64,000 nucleotides of DNA. It comes from Elgaria multicarinata webbii. Lineage: Eukaryota; Chordata; Lepidosauria; Squamata; Anguidae. The stretch lies in the NCBI RefSeq assembly GCF_023053635.1, contig NC_086179.1:9190001-9254000 (forward strand), written 5' to 3'. A program made the translations under genes and the position numbers. Below, in pieces: positions 52,490 to 64,000 of the stretch (position 1 is its first letter; each line of letters begins with the position of its first letter). The notes under the pieces are model-generated. The model saw nothing but the letters and a program-made list of their open reading frames with translations, was not told where the DNA came from and ran no database searches.

Positions 52490-53870
52490 CCAGTTCGGAA
52501 TAAGTGAAACTTTGTTAACACAGTAGCATCCCCGAGATATGGCCTTTTCATCTTCTTTTTCTGGGCTTTTGCTCTGTGTTGTGCTAGCGTTGTGATTTTA
52601 AATATTGGGAAAAAGGCTCATTTTAGGATAATAGTTTACAAGAGTACTTATTTTGTGTAAAGTAGTTTCTCCTGTGTTAGCTTTTCCACGTACGCTTAGT
52701 CTTTGCATATTTACACATTAGCAGAGGGTTGGGGGGGCGGGCGGGGATTTAGTTGTTTTTTCCCTTGTATGTGTGCCACGCTAATTCTGTCTGACAGACA
52801 CAATTGGGAATAGCAAGGAGGAAATAGCAGGTTTTGACCAATCAGCTTTGCTCAGGAAGTCTCAGTGCCATAGGAAGGGAGAAAAACTCACCTTTCATTT
52901 CCTCTGGAGTCCGGCATGTTCAGATTAACTTTAAAGGAGAGTGTGATGCAGCTTGGAGGATTTGGTCTCCAATAGTGTGTTACCTCTGCATGGAGTCCAT
53001 CTCAGCAGGCGTCACGTCCCTGGCCAAAAAAGCTCTTTTAGCTAAGCTGCTGGGTATCCTATTGCAAATTAAATACGAAACAAAGAAATGCTTGGTTTTG
53101 TATGAGAAACTTGAAAGCATTCATTAAAGAGGCTTTTATTTCTGTGTCATGTACCTTAAAGCCACAGTAGCATTGGAGGTGCAACTCTTTCTGATTTTTT
53201 TTGTGAGGGGGTGGGGATGCATTTGCCAAGTGATAGAATTTGCATGAGTAATAGTTTATATTATTAATACTAAAGTCAGTGTTGCCCTTATTGAAAACAC
53301 TACAGAGAAAAACGAATAAGTAAAAATGATTTTGGGATTTGTGATCCCTGCCCTGCCAACTGTATTTTAAAAATTTAAAATAATAGAGCAGCATTTTGTG
53401 ACAGAGAACATAAGATGTTTTGATGATGATAATGATAATTATGTAAGAACTTTATACACCATGTTTCCATTTCTTTTTTTTCCATTAAAAAAAGTCAGCT
53501 TATGAAAACAACCACACAACATAGTATGATAAAAACAGACTAAGGCTGCAATTCTTTGCACGCTTACCTAGTAGGAACATATTGGGACTTACATCACGAG
53601 TAAACATGTTGCTCTGTTAAACAAGAATCAGACAGCATTTGTGTCGTACTTTAGAATATTTGGAATGCTTCATAAACATTGCCTGAGTAATTCTCATATG
53701 AGTTTAGTAATATAGACAGGTGGAGTTGGGAGAGGCAAAGGCTGAGTAATAGTGACTTTTCTTAAGTCCATTAATGAATAAGATTTGAACCAGGAATATC
53801 CTGTATTTCACCCCTAGCCACTATCACCAGCCCCCACAGATTCGTGTTTTCAGCTGTTTAAAGAACATTG
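51851..53870. other. TAF3 intron 2, mostly repeat-poor
   Basis: Contains a TG dinucleotide run at 52456-52486. The block 52500-53130 appears unique and is a candidate conserved element. Confidence 0.45.
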
Positions 53871-53871
53871 G

Positions 53872-54010
53872 AAAGGATGAAAGCAAGTGTTGCTAAATTT
53901 AAGAATTGCCTTGTTGGATCAGGCCATAATCCATCTGTTTCCATCAGCAACCACTCAATTATGTCTGGGTGCTCAAAAGGACAACATGTTGGTCTTCTTC
54001 TGTGGGTTGC
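53872..54010 (-). mobile_element. CR1-like fragment, old
   Basis: AATTGCCTTGTTGGATCAGG, CCATAATCCATCTGTTTCCA: resembles the tail side of 9596-9990. Confidence 0.45.
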
Positions 54011-55374
54011 TATCAACATCTTGTTTGCAGAGGTATACTTCCTCTTTAAGTGGAAGTTCCATTTAGATATTGTGCCTCCATTCATTTGCCAATTGCACTG
54101 AATATCAACAGAAAATATAGGTCTAAATTCTAAGATTATGATTAAACAATTTGCTTCCCAAGATTTTTGGGCATCCTTTGTAGGTTTTCAAGGGAAGCTA
54201 GGCATCTTCAAGGATGGTGGTTTAGGCATAGAGGTTTTAAATTGGAGTAATTTTTTTAGTCTGGTTCCCCTTCTAAGAATCTGTGATTATGTGCATTCAA
54301 TTTGCAACTTGGTGCAAGTTTTTGTGGTAACGCTCGTTCTTAATCTTATTTCACACATTTGGTTTGGAGTTTCAGAGGCACGGGGGTGGGTGGGGTAGGT
54401 CTCAATTACAGCCTATATATATATAATATTGTAAGCGTTGAATGAGTGTGAAATCATATCAAGATTACAGAGCTTGCTGTCAGTCGGAGTTGAAATCCTC
54501 TAGCTGTACGCGTGGCACAAAAAGTCTTCAGCTTACAAATTGTGACCTATAGGCTCCATGCTGACTTCTGTCCTTGTCAAGCAGTATCTTCATGCAGCGA
54601 GGCATTCCTCAGATGTGTCAATGTTCCTGGGAGAAAGCAGGAAATTATCACTTAAAGCAACATATAGAATTTGAGATCACCTAGTTTTCCTTTGGGTCAC
54701 AACTCTAGTTTTAGTTGGAAATGTACAGGAATCCGAATATCATTTTAAGCATCTAAACTATCTAATAATTGTGTTAGGACTTGCTTTGAGAATCATTCTC
54801 CAAGTATAAGCTTATTGGCATTTAAATCTCATTGGTGGGATAGGGTTAGTATTAAATAATATGAATATGTTAGCTCTACAATTAATCTCTAACCTGAATC
54901 GTTGTTTCCTACCAGAAACACTACATTAAAGGAGGTTTTTCTCTGTAAATGAAGACCAATTTGATCATTTCTTAGATATGAATATTTACATTCTATGTAC
55001 CAAACACAAGCATTTCATTATTCAACTCATGAAAATAAATTGCTCTAGTTTGCCTTCTAACTATCAGACCTTGGTTCTACATATCAGTCAAGGGCATTTC
55101 ATTTTTATTTGCTATTTTGTTTTTGTGATGGTGAGGCTGGGCCGAGTGAAGTAGAAAAGAGCAACACTAGAAAGAAGAGAAGACAAAATTATCCAGTGTG
55201 CAAGTTCCTATATTATCTTACTTAACCTTACTCTCATGACTGGTCGTCGACATAAGAAATAGCATATATGGGAATGTTTTATTCCTTCTATAGGTAAAAA
55301 AGGAAAATGCAAAATGTATAGAGTGCAACAAAGAGATTCGAGGCCTGCTTATAAGAATGGAACAGTGTAAATAC
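54011..55374. other. TAF3 intron 2, unique AT-rich sequence
   Basis: No repeats, exons or RNA genes recognised. Confidence 0.45.
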
Positions 55375-55432
55375 CTGCCTTGAATGCCATTTTCTTGGTA
55401 GAAAGACCGGGTACAAAATAAATAAATAAATA
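55375..55432 (+). mobile_element. L2-like tail scrap
   Basis: CCTTGAATGCCATTTTCTTG, AGACCGGGTACAAAATAAAT and AAATAAATA. Confidence 0.5.
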
Positions 55433-55558
55433 TAGTTGTAAGCTAACATGGTTTAATGGTCAGATTTGCACCATTGTGAAGGAAATACCTGAAGGTATCA
55501 ATGGGAATTTTTAGTTAAATCAGCTTTTTTGCTTGTTGATTTAAATCAATCTACCCTG

Positions 55559-57079
55559 CAGTCTTACACCTCGCACATGGCAGAGGGTCTAGAGTGTGAC
55601 CTTTTCATTACCAAGCGCAGTCTCCTAGAGGTGATGAGTCACAGCCAGCAAAATTACCCTTAGCCATACTTTTCGGCTGATGAATGTCTCCTTGGCACTT
55701 TTGTTCTGCATACTATTTCTTATAGAGCACTGTTGCTGTTTGCTACACCTATACAAATTTGATAGCTGGGTTGCATATTGGTAATTGCATCAGCAGCACC
55801 TGGATCGAATCTGGTGAGAGATTTTTATGTATTAGTGAATATTATAATTCTAAATGAATTGTAATAATGTATATTAATGGATAGGTTTTTTTAAAAAATG
55901 AATTAATCTTTGTTTTGATTCAAGCCACTAAGGCGGAAATGTGTTTGGCTTCGTTTTGAGATCACTGTGCATTTCCCCCTGTCTATTAATTCCAGGAGCA
56001 TCCAGTAAGGAGTGATTTGGACCATTATTCCATCATCTCCAGCTGATGGACCATATTTTGATGTTTCCCATTCCTGTGTAGCCAATGCCTTTATGAGAAT
56101 TCGTCATACAGGACATTGTATTGCACAGATTTCGTTTTTTATTGTGCCTTTAAATAATTGGGGACTACAGCCATAGTTTAAATATAATTTGTGCTCAATC
56201 TTTATGGTTTATTGTATTAGTTACTTTTAAGTTGTAGTAGTATTGTTAAACCTTTGACTTTTCCTGCTTTTGTACATGGTGTGTCAAAATACGTATATGT
56301 TCCTCTTTCTTGATTGGATCTGCACCTCTATTGGCCGGTAGTTCTGGCTGGTTGTGCGCTACACAGCTCACTAATGATCCCAAGTAAATTGTGTTTTTGA
56401 TTCCTCTGTGTGCCTTTGACTCCGTATTTGTATTTTGTCCACAAAAACTGAACTCACCATTTGACATGGCATTGGGTACAGAGCTCAATCTCACATCTTA
56501 TGTCTCAATGAGGCATTGTCCTCATTACAAGAGCAGACCAGCTTCTTCTTAGCAAGTTTCTCGGTGCCTAATATACACGAAACATCAAATTTTGTTGAAG
56601 CAATCTCAATTTCAAATCTACAGTAATAGTACATAGGAAAACTAGGGCAACTTTCCATTGATTGAACTGTATAAAACATTCCAGTTCCTCATTCTATTCG
56701 TTTCTGACCTTCTGAAAATCTACTTTACTAATTCCAGAAGACTTTTATAGACAGCTGTTGTAGGCTTAGCTTTTTGTAAGGAACCAATTAATTCCTCCAA
56801 CAGTGGAGAAGGCTTGCAACACTCATTGCTGATGGGCCATATATAGACTCCAAATTTGCTCATAATTTCTTTGTGGAAGTAGCCACATCCCCCATCAGTA
56901 TTGCAGTGAAAATGTTAAAGTCCTTAAGCACAATATTGGAGTTTTAGGAGGAAGTACCAGATTATTGAGCAATAAGTCTTGGAACAAAGCTGAAAAAAAA
57001 TTCTTCAACTCCCTTGCAACTAATTCCATTAGCAAATATTTAGGCATTCTATTAAACAGGTTCCTGGGTTTTCCAGTCT
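55559..57079. other. TAF3 intron 2, repeat-poor block
   Basis: Unique-looking sequence following a hAT right-end scrap (55535-55558). Candidate region for conserved elements, chiefly 55560-56100. Confidence 0.45.
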
Positions 57080-57785
57080 TTTCTGTTGGTGGCCCAGCTA
57101 CGCCCCTATCTGGACAGGGATAACCTAGCTTCAGTTGTCTATGCTCTGGTAACCTCCAAATTAGATTACTGCAATGCGCTCTACATGGGGCTGCCTTTGA
57201 AGACGGTTCGGAAGCTGCAGCTTGAGCAAAATGTAGCGGCCAGATTGATAACTGGAACCAGAAGGTTCGAGCATATAAAACTGACTTTGGCCCAATTCAA
57301 GGTGCTGATTTTAACCTATAAAGCCTTACAAGGCTTGGGACCACAATACCTGACAGAACACCTCTCTTGACTTGAACCTACCCGTACACTACGCTCAACA
57401 TCTAAGGTCCTCATCCGGGTGCCTACTCCGAGGGAAGCTCGGAGAATGGCAACCAGGGAGAGGGCCTTTTCAGTGGTGGCCCCTCAATTATGGAATGATC
57501 TCCCTGACGAGGGTCGCCTGGCGCCGACGTTGTTATCTTTTCGGCGCCAGGTCAAGACTTTTCACTTCTCCCAGGCATTTAACAGCATTTGCTGAGTTTT
57601 TTAACTGATCCCAGAGTAGTTGTTTGTAAATGGATATTGTCTGTTTTTGTTTGTATTTTATGCTTTTTATGGTTTCAAATTCTGTATATTTCTTTTTAAT
57701 GTTCACTGTTTTTAACTTTTGTAAACCGCCCAGGGAGCTTCAGCTATGGGGTGATATATAAATGTAATAAATAATAATAATAATA
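57080..57785 (+). mobile_element. L2-clade LINE 3' part
   Basis: Encodes [60 protein letters not shown]; then FAFSVVAP-like and FRRQVKTFHF-like parts in other frames, and the tail AAACCGCCCAGGGAGCTTCA with AATAATAAT. Confidence 0.9.
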
Positions 57786-58239
57786 ATGAAGACTGCCAAG
57801 CTCCCATCCCTGTGACTCACTAAGTGTTTTCAAAAGTGTGTCTAGTGGAAAATCAGCTGAAAGCAAGATAGAAAGGAGAAGCTCTCCTGCTCTGGCAGGC
57901 ATCTGCTGGCAGAGCATAAAATGGTCAGAGTGCTTCCAATGACGGGAGCACTCCCTTGACATGCTTAGAACTGCTCAGTAAGAGATCTTTATTTGGTATT
58001 TTTCCTAATGAAATACTTCAGTTCCAATACTTTTGGCAACTTGTAAAAAAACAACAACCATGCCTTTGAGATATTTGGACAACATGGAAGATTAACAAGA
58101 TATACTACTTTAGCTTTGCCTAATAAATGTGTCAAACTTGCTAAATCAGATTCCAAGTGATTAGGCATTGCAAAAATTTCCAATTCAAAAAATTTCCAGA
58201 ACACCCTTATTTTCAGCCCAGCACTCAACCTGTAGGCTG

Positions 58240-59042
58240 GAGTGCTGCGCTGAAAACAACAGAATGAAATTTAATAGGGATAAATGCCAACTACATCTAG
58301 GAAATAGAAACCAAAGGCACAGTTACAAGTTGGGGGATACTTGGCTCAGCAATACTAACAACGAGAAGGATCTTGGAATTGTTGTAGATCACAAGCTGAA
58401 TTTGAGCCAACAGTGTGATATGGCTGCAAGAAACGCAAATGCTATTTTGGGCTGCATTAATAGAAGTATAGCTTCCAAATCGTGTGAGGTACTGGTTCCT
58501 CTCTATTCGGCCCTGGTTAGGCCTCATCTAGAGTATTGTGTCCAGTTCTGGGCTCCACAATTCAGGAATGACGCAGACAAGCTGGAGCGTGTTCTGAGGA
58601 GGGCAACCAGGATGATCAGGGGTCTGGAAACAAAGCCCTATGAAGAGAGACTGAAAGAACTGGGCATGTTTAGCCTGGAGAAGAGAAGATTGAGGAGAGA
58701 CATGAAAGCACTCTTTAAATACTTAAAAGGTTGTCACACAGAGGAGGGCCAGGATCTCTTCTTGATCCTCCTAGAGTGCAGGACATGGAATAACGGGCTC
58801 AAGTTAAAGGAAGCCAGATTCCGGCTGGTCATCGGGAAAAACTTTCTGACTGTTAGAGCAGTACGACAATGGAACCAATTACCTAGGGAGGTTGTGGCCT
58901 CTCCCCACACTAGAGGCATTCAAGAGGCAGCTGGTCAACCATCTGTCACATATGCTGTAGTGTGGATTCCTGCATTGAGCAGGGGGTTTGACTTGATGGC
59001 CTTGCAGGCCCCTTCCAGCTCTACTATTCTATGATTCTATGA
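58240..59042 (+). mobile_element. CR1 LINE, longest coding remnant
   Basis: Open for over 250 codons: [107 protein letters not shown]. The tail GGGGGTTTGACTTGATGGCC ends ATTCTATGATTCTATGA. 5'-truncated CR1; the long frame suggests it is young. Confidence 0.93.
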
Positions 59043-59238
59043 TCACTGTTTAGAAATTTACTGATTTTAATGCAGCTGTCTATGGACAGTTTCTCAAAAG
59101 CTAACCAGAGCGCCAACCTTAGTTGTGGAAGGTGCTGCAGTACTTCTCACAGAGGCTGCAAGGAGTGGGAGGAATGGGGAGTATATCCCCATTTGAATTT
59201 CGCCTGCCAAGGTTGTAGCCGCGTCTATGGCCTCAAAC

Positions 59239-60236
59239 TAGGGGCGTTACTAGACGAGGCTCTAGCGCGCGTTACCTTCCGCAGCCACGTCGAGGCTTCC
59301 AGATGACGTTCACGAGGATCCGCCGTTATCCCGCGGTGAAGCCTCTTTCTCCCGACTTTAAAAAAGTGAGTTGTAGTGCGCCTTTTCCTGCTGTCCCGCG
59401 GTAATTCGGAGTACGTGTGGGAGGATGTGAGGTCACTGCGGTCGGCACTGGTCAGGAAAAGGCGTGCTAAGGGGGAGTGGTCAGCGGCTTCGGTCAAGCC
59501 GCCTCCGCCATTTGCGCGCAGTCCGCCAGCTGGGGCAGCGCGGCGGAGCGGCTTTTTTTTTTTATTTCCCCAGTGACAGTTTGCGCAGGAACGGAGGACC
59601 GCAAAAGTGGCTGGTGGCTCCTTGCGGTGGGCAGCTACCGTGGCCGCATAATGGCGGTGCTGTACGCTGCCTGTTAGTGTGGGTACCAGGCTGGCAGAGG
59701 GCAGAGCTGTTTGTGGGCTGCTGCCATGGCTACGGCCAGATGTGGGTTGGCTCCTTGGGATGGGGCAGAGGGCACAGAGGCGGTCATCGCCGCCGACACC
59801 TCAGAGGCATGATGGGAGATGTAGGCACAGAGTGGCCATGCAGACGATTGACCTCGGGTCATATGACACCCGCCACGACCCCCATCAGGAAGTGAGCGCA
59901 TCAATGTTGACCCTCAACAGCACCAGCAGCACTTCAGCTGGCACTGGCACTGCCGCCGCTGCCGCCGCCAGGGCCGGCGGCGGCATCGCTGACGGCTGCG
60001 CAAGTTTGCGGTCTTTCGGACGTGCGCAAACCGTGCAGCGAGCGAAAAAAAAAACCGCGGCAATCAGGCCGGTGTGGCTGCGCAACCGTGCTCGCGGCGG
60101 CAGCAGCACAACCGGCGCAAACTTCCGCCATAAATCGAAGGCAGGTGTGGATCATGAGGCGTCACGGCTGAACGGGAAAAGCCGCTTTCACCGCTCCTCA
60201 ACGACGGAACACCCGGTAGGTCTAGCAACGCCCCAG
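59239..60236. mobile_element. CpG-rich putative DNA transposon, about 1 kb
   Basis: Ends GGGGCGTTACTAGAC and GTCTAGCAACGCCCC are inverted repeats (one mismatch) in low-GC flanks. The interior is strongly CpG-rich, with a GCC run near 59950. Frames up to about 234 codons show no known domain. No target duplication was seen, so the boundaries and superfamily are open. Confidence 0.55.
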
Positions 60237-60819
60237 GAATGCTGCAATATCTTTTGGGATACTCTCCGAGAGACCACAGTTTACATCTTTTATATTCAAA
60301 GCTTTACTTGGAAATTGTTTTTTATTGGAAGGCTTTCTAAATATTTTAAGATTTGCCAATTAAGTAGCAAGCATTTCCCTTAGCTTGTATAACTTACAAA
60401 GAAAACAAAAATGACTGCACTGGAAAAATTCATATGAATTTTAGAACACCTACAGAGAGTTGTGTATTAGATATAGCAATATTTCCTAGGTATAGTCATC
60501 CTATACAGTTTAATTACAAGTTTGAAACTGCACAATTTGATTGGGTTTGCATCCATTTATTATGATACTAATTCATTTTATGAAACAATGCAGTTTTAGA
60601 AATTTATAAAAAAAATCCATGCAGAAAATATATAGCAAATGGCATTTTTTGTTGGGGGGGGGGGGATTTTCCATCACACCACTACTTCTGAATTGACTTT
60701 AACATCTTTTAAAAATATAAAATTTTCCAGTGCTTAAGCGTGTTCTTTATGATTAATATTGAAACAGCCTTTCCCTCCTGGCCTGAAATAACTCATGTTT
60801 GCTGACCTTAAGGGTATAA
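60237..60819. other. TAF3 intron 2, AT-rich, nothing recognised
   Basis: Includes a G-run near 60652-60665. Confidence 0.4.
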
Positions 60820-61088
60820 GGAATCTCTCGTGCAAGCACTGAGTCATTGCTGACTCTTGGAGGGACGCCAGCTTTCGCTGATGTTTTCTTGGCAGGCCTT
60901 ATAGCGGGGTGGTTTGCCGTTGCCTTCCCCGGCCGTTATTACCTTTCCCCCAGCTAACTGGGTACTCATTTTACCGACCTCGGGAGGATGGAAGGCTGAG
61001 TCGACCCGAGCCGGCTGCCTGAAACCAGCTTCCGCTGGGATCAAACTCAGGCCGCGGGGAGAGTTTCAGCTGCAGAAACTGCTGCTTT
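60820..61088 (-). mobile_element. tRNA-derived SINE, head truncated
   Basis: GTGCAAGCACTGAGTCATTG, GTTTGCCGTTGCCTTCCCCG, GAGCCGGCTGCCTGAAACCA, ending at AAACTGCTGCTTTT. The outer part of the tRNA-like head is missing. Confidence 0.85.
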
Positions 61089-62245
61089 TTCAACTGGAGA
61101 GTAGAATGATTTGCTAGCAGAAGGAGAAATATTCTGTGATCCACAAAACGTTTGATTTTTCAATAGGAATACAGAATGGGAGACCGATAACTATTTTGCC
61201 TTTTTTTGCGTATCTGAAGGAAATCTACCAATCTTAAAGTGTAGCTGACCTCACTATTTATCCACAAGATGCTTTTGGTTCAGTGGTCAAGGTTATGAGC
61301 CATGTCCAACTTCCTCTTGTTACTTTTGTTTGGAAAAGCCCTGTGTTGCCCTTCCATCCCCTCCAAATCTTTGGATCATTCTCTATTTTGCTTTAGTTGC
61401 AGTAGGTAAACTGAAGCCTTGAGACTTTTCCATTATTTGTTATTCATTATTTGTTTTGTTAGAATTTTTATTCCTCTCCTCCTCCATAGTGCTCCATAGC
61501 ATATAGGGGCCAGGATCGTAGGCATGTTCAAGGGTTTGGGTGGGCCCAGCAGGATTTTTGACCAGAATAATCTTGGCAACGTACCCTACTGTATTGCTTA
61601 CGGAGCTCAGAGACGAAGTCCTGCACCTAAACAAGTACGGTCATACTCCTCTGTAGCAGCACTAAAGAGTGCTTATGTAAAGTCTCTTTGCTGCAGGAAC
61701 AGGTCAGAAGAGATATCAGCACTGATCTGCAGATCCATGATTTCTACTTGTTCCTACCTTGTTTAAAATAGACAAGCATTACTAAGGAGGGGAAAAGGTA
61801 TATGCAGTTGCGGGAGGTTTCCATTTAGTGTTTGAGAAAACTTCTCTCCTGTTTTAGTTTTCAAAGGGACATAAGTTTTCCACTTCTTGTAGAAAGGTAG
61901 TCATATCTAATATGTTCTTTTTTATTGGTGGCTGATATCCCTTTGTAGATGGATAGCAAAAATTGAAGGCATCACATAATTTGTCAAAGTAAGCCAAATT
62001 TAGTTGTGGGTTCTGCATCTTGAAACTCAAATCATCACACAAACTGCATGGGAACAGATGACTAATCAATATTATGGGATTTATGAGCCAATTCTGAGGG
62101 CCATGATGTACCAAAGTGATGTGCATTACAAGAATAATAAGACATTTAATTGTAATTTGTAGACAATACCAGAAGACAGTTGCTCTTTTGCATATGAGCA
62201 ATTTGCAGGCTAGTCAAAGGCAGTCTTAAAAAGGAAGTTCTTTAA
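61089..62245. other. TAF3 intron 2, nothing recognised
   Basis: An 80-codon frame at 61524-61766 has no recognisable family. Confidence 0.4.
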
Positions 62246-62383
62246 AAGCTCAATCCCGTGCATGTTTAGACAGAGAAAGGCTTACAACTTCTAGCATGTT
62301 CCAGCCAGCCACGCTGGCTTGGGCATGCTGGGAGTTGTAGAGTTTTTCTCTGTCTAAACATGCATAGGATTGCGCCCCAAGGC
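62246..62383. mobile_element. MITE, family D, full palindrome
   Basis: CTCAATCCCGTGCATGTTTA ... TAAACATGCATAGGATTGCG; centre CAGCCAGCCACGCTGGCTTG. Arms pair nearly throughout. Confidence 0.75.
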
Positions 62384-62449
62384 TCATTGAAATAATTGAG
62401 TAGAGGAGGTGAGTTCTAACTCCAGCAGAAGGGTGTTCCAAAGCAGAGA

Positions 62450-62640
62450 AGGCGCTTTCCTATGTACTTGATAAACTATCTGATCTTGCAATCAGGGCAT
62501 CAGAAACAGGCCTCAGCATGTAGGCAGGTCATATAGGTGTAGACAGCCTTTATTTAACAGCACCTTGAATTGGGCTCAGGTGTACATAGGCAGCCAGTGG
62601 AGTTGGTGCAAATTTTGTGCACTTGGACTGCTAATTGTAC
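62450..62640 (-). mobile_element. L2-like LINE fragment, old
   Basis: ACAGCACCTTGAATTGGGCT, ACATAGGCAGCCAGTGGAGT, as in the antisense RT part of 16900-17000. Confidence 0.55.
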
Positions 62641-64000
62641 CTTCACTTCCTGATTCGGAAAATCAAGCTGAGTTTTGGTTATATTCTTTTCAAGCTGTCA
62701 ACTAGCTTTCTCCTAGGGAGACCATTTTTTGGAAACCAAAAAAGGAGGACAACATGTCCAGCCCCCAACGGGGCATGCCCACCAACATGTCCAGCCCCCA
62801 GGAGGGCGTGCCACCCGAACATAATCTTGGTCACATGTCTGATTTTACAACACACAATTAAGACAAACCTGTTCTACACAACGTCTTAATTTTAAAATCA
62901 CTGAAATAAAAAACAAGTGAGACATTCAATGTAATCTGAAATTAACTTCACTCCTACTTTTGTAGCTTCTGCTGTAGTTTGAAGCTTTTGCTATACTCTG
63001 TGTGATACAGTCTCCCCTTCCCTCAAATATCTTTTCTGATTGCAGTTCCTTCACTAGATGATCATAGTGTAACCTTTCCTAACATTTAGCACTCTTTCCC
63101 CGTCACCTTTCTCATATCCATACTCACAGATTCAGTATACTTCTACCACTGAACAAATGAAGCAGTTGACAAGTGCAGAAAAATCTAGTACAACAAACTA
63201 GGAACCTAACATTCAGAAAGTATAAAATACTATTATCTTGCAAACATTAGCCATTGAACAAAATGGACTAAAGGCTTGTTGCAGTCACTTCTCACTAGCA
63301 CCTCTTAGCTTGTTTCAACTTCTGGTTATCAATGAGAAACTAATCTAAAAATTTGTCATTATACCTCTGGTTCATTAGCCATGTAAACAAGACCAGGGTC
63401 AGTAGCAATATAAAGAGAGGCCAGAATGGATGCCCATTATCACAATGCTAGACAAGGATCTTTTCCTCCTTTTATCCAAATATCTCCTGAATTTACACTG
63501 CTCCAGTGTACACAGGACAGAAATCCCAATCAGGGACCCAAAGAAAACTGCCCAAAGAAACCTCAGAAATAAGTCCTGTTGATTTCAGTAAAGCTTACTC
63601 CCATGTAAATTAATATAGGATTGCAACCTCTTCACGTCTGTTCACCTTACTCTAGCAACTGCAAGCCCTACGGTCAAGGACAACTATGCATTCACCAGAA
63701 CCTGGCCTCATGGATCATACAACCAGCAGGTGCTCTCCAGAAAGATGCTTTCAGAGCCTAGGAGATCCAGACACACTCAAACAAGTCAAGCCAAGCCACA
63801 CTATGAACTCACATATTATCTTGCTGGGACAGAACAATTCTGGGACATGGCAATACTTTACAATCAACCAGACATAATAGTCATAAACAAAAAAAGAAAA
63901 ATACACCTACCTCATTTACACAGCAATACCTAATGACAAAAATGTTGCAGAAAAGGAAGAGAAAAATATATACTACTAGCTATGGAAGTTAAGGAACTAT
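62641..64000. other. TAF3 intron 2, right end of window
   Basis: A short repeat of ACATGTCCAGCCCCCA occurs at 62752-62800. Otherwise unique-looking; no TAF3 exon 3 is reached. Confidence 0.45.

Noticed and set aside
59679-60383. 234-codon frame in the CpG-rich block of TAF3 intron 2
   Set aside because: Low-complexity Ala/Gly/Arg run in CpG-rich DNA that leaves the element at its 3' end; no domain recognised.
61524-61766. 80-codon frame with a pseudogene-like look
   Set aside because: No similarity to a family I know, no splice context and no repeat; most likely chance.
39675-64000. TAF3 exon 3 or another gene in the long right-hand intron
   Set aside because: None of the expected Lys/Ser/Pro-rich TAF3 coding sequence or PHD cysteines is present; remaining frames are short and unrecognised.
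1-64000. LTR retroviruses, Polintons or other virus-like elements
   Set aside because: No long terminal repeats, primer-binding sites, or gag, pol or envelope-like frames were recognised; all reverse-transcriptase pieces are LINE type.

Overview
This is a vertebrate nuclear window, most likely from a squamate reptile (lizard or snake). It carries exons of three single-copy genes in the order KIN (minus strand) - ATP5F1C (plus) - TAF3 (plus), the arrangement known from human 10p14. The squamate call rests on the repeats: tRNA-headed SINEs that resemble Sauria/Squam1, many 5'-truncated L2-clade and CR1 LINE tails, MIR-like SINEs, and many hAT-like miniature elements with 8-bp target duplications. 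No prokaryotic operon, CRISPR array or viral element was recognised.

Layout. 1-2219: KIN intron, full of small DNA transposons. 2220-11909: nine KIN exons in reverse order. They encode residues 1-281 in continuous phase; the C-terminal third of the protein lies beyond the left edge. Intron 1 holds a 61-bp satellite and a CpG-rich hAT; intron 7 holds a 105-bp minisatellite. 11910-12514: a 605-bp bidirectional promoter between the KIN and ATP5F1C start codons, with NRF-1-like and ETS/GABP-like sites. 12515-28500: ATP5F1C, the mitochondrial F1 gamma subunit. Eight coding exons, a candidate alternative exon 9 and a terminal exon are present; the protein is 298 residues. 28501-35540: intergenic, mostly CR1, L2, MIR and DNA-transposon debris. 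35540-36290: TAF3 CpG-rich promoter and exon 1. 39432-39674: TAF3 exon 2. 39675-64000: the start of a very long TAF3 intron 2, with several repeat-poor blocks that might be regulatory and a CpG-rich 1-kb element at about 59239-60236.

Function. ATP5F1C is the rotor shaft of ATP synthase. KIN is a nuclear nucleic-acid-binding zinc-finger protein. TAF3 is a TFIID subunit: its histone fold is encoded here, while its H3K4me3-reading PHD finger is not in the window. The most informative regulatory find is at ATP5F1C exons 8-10. A small exon with its own stop, preceded by a UGCAUG element, fits the RBFOX-controlled muscle-type versus liver-type switch known in mammals. All exon boundaries were read by eye from splice signals, reading phase and remembered human orthologues; no alignment was run.
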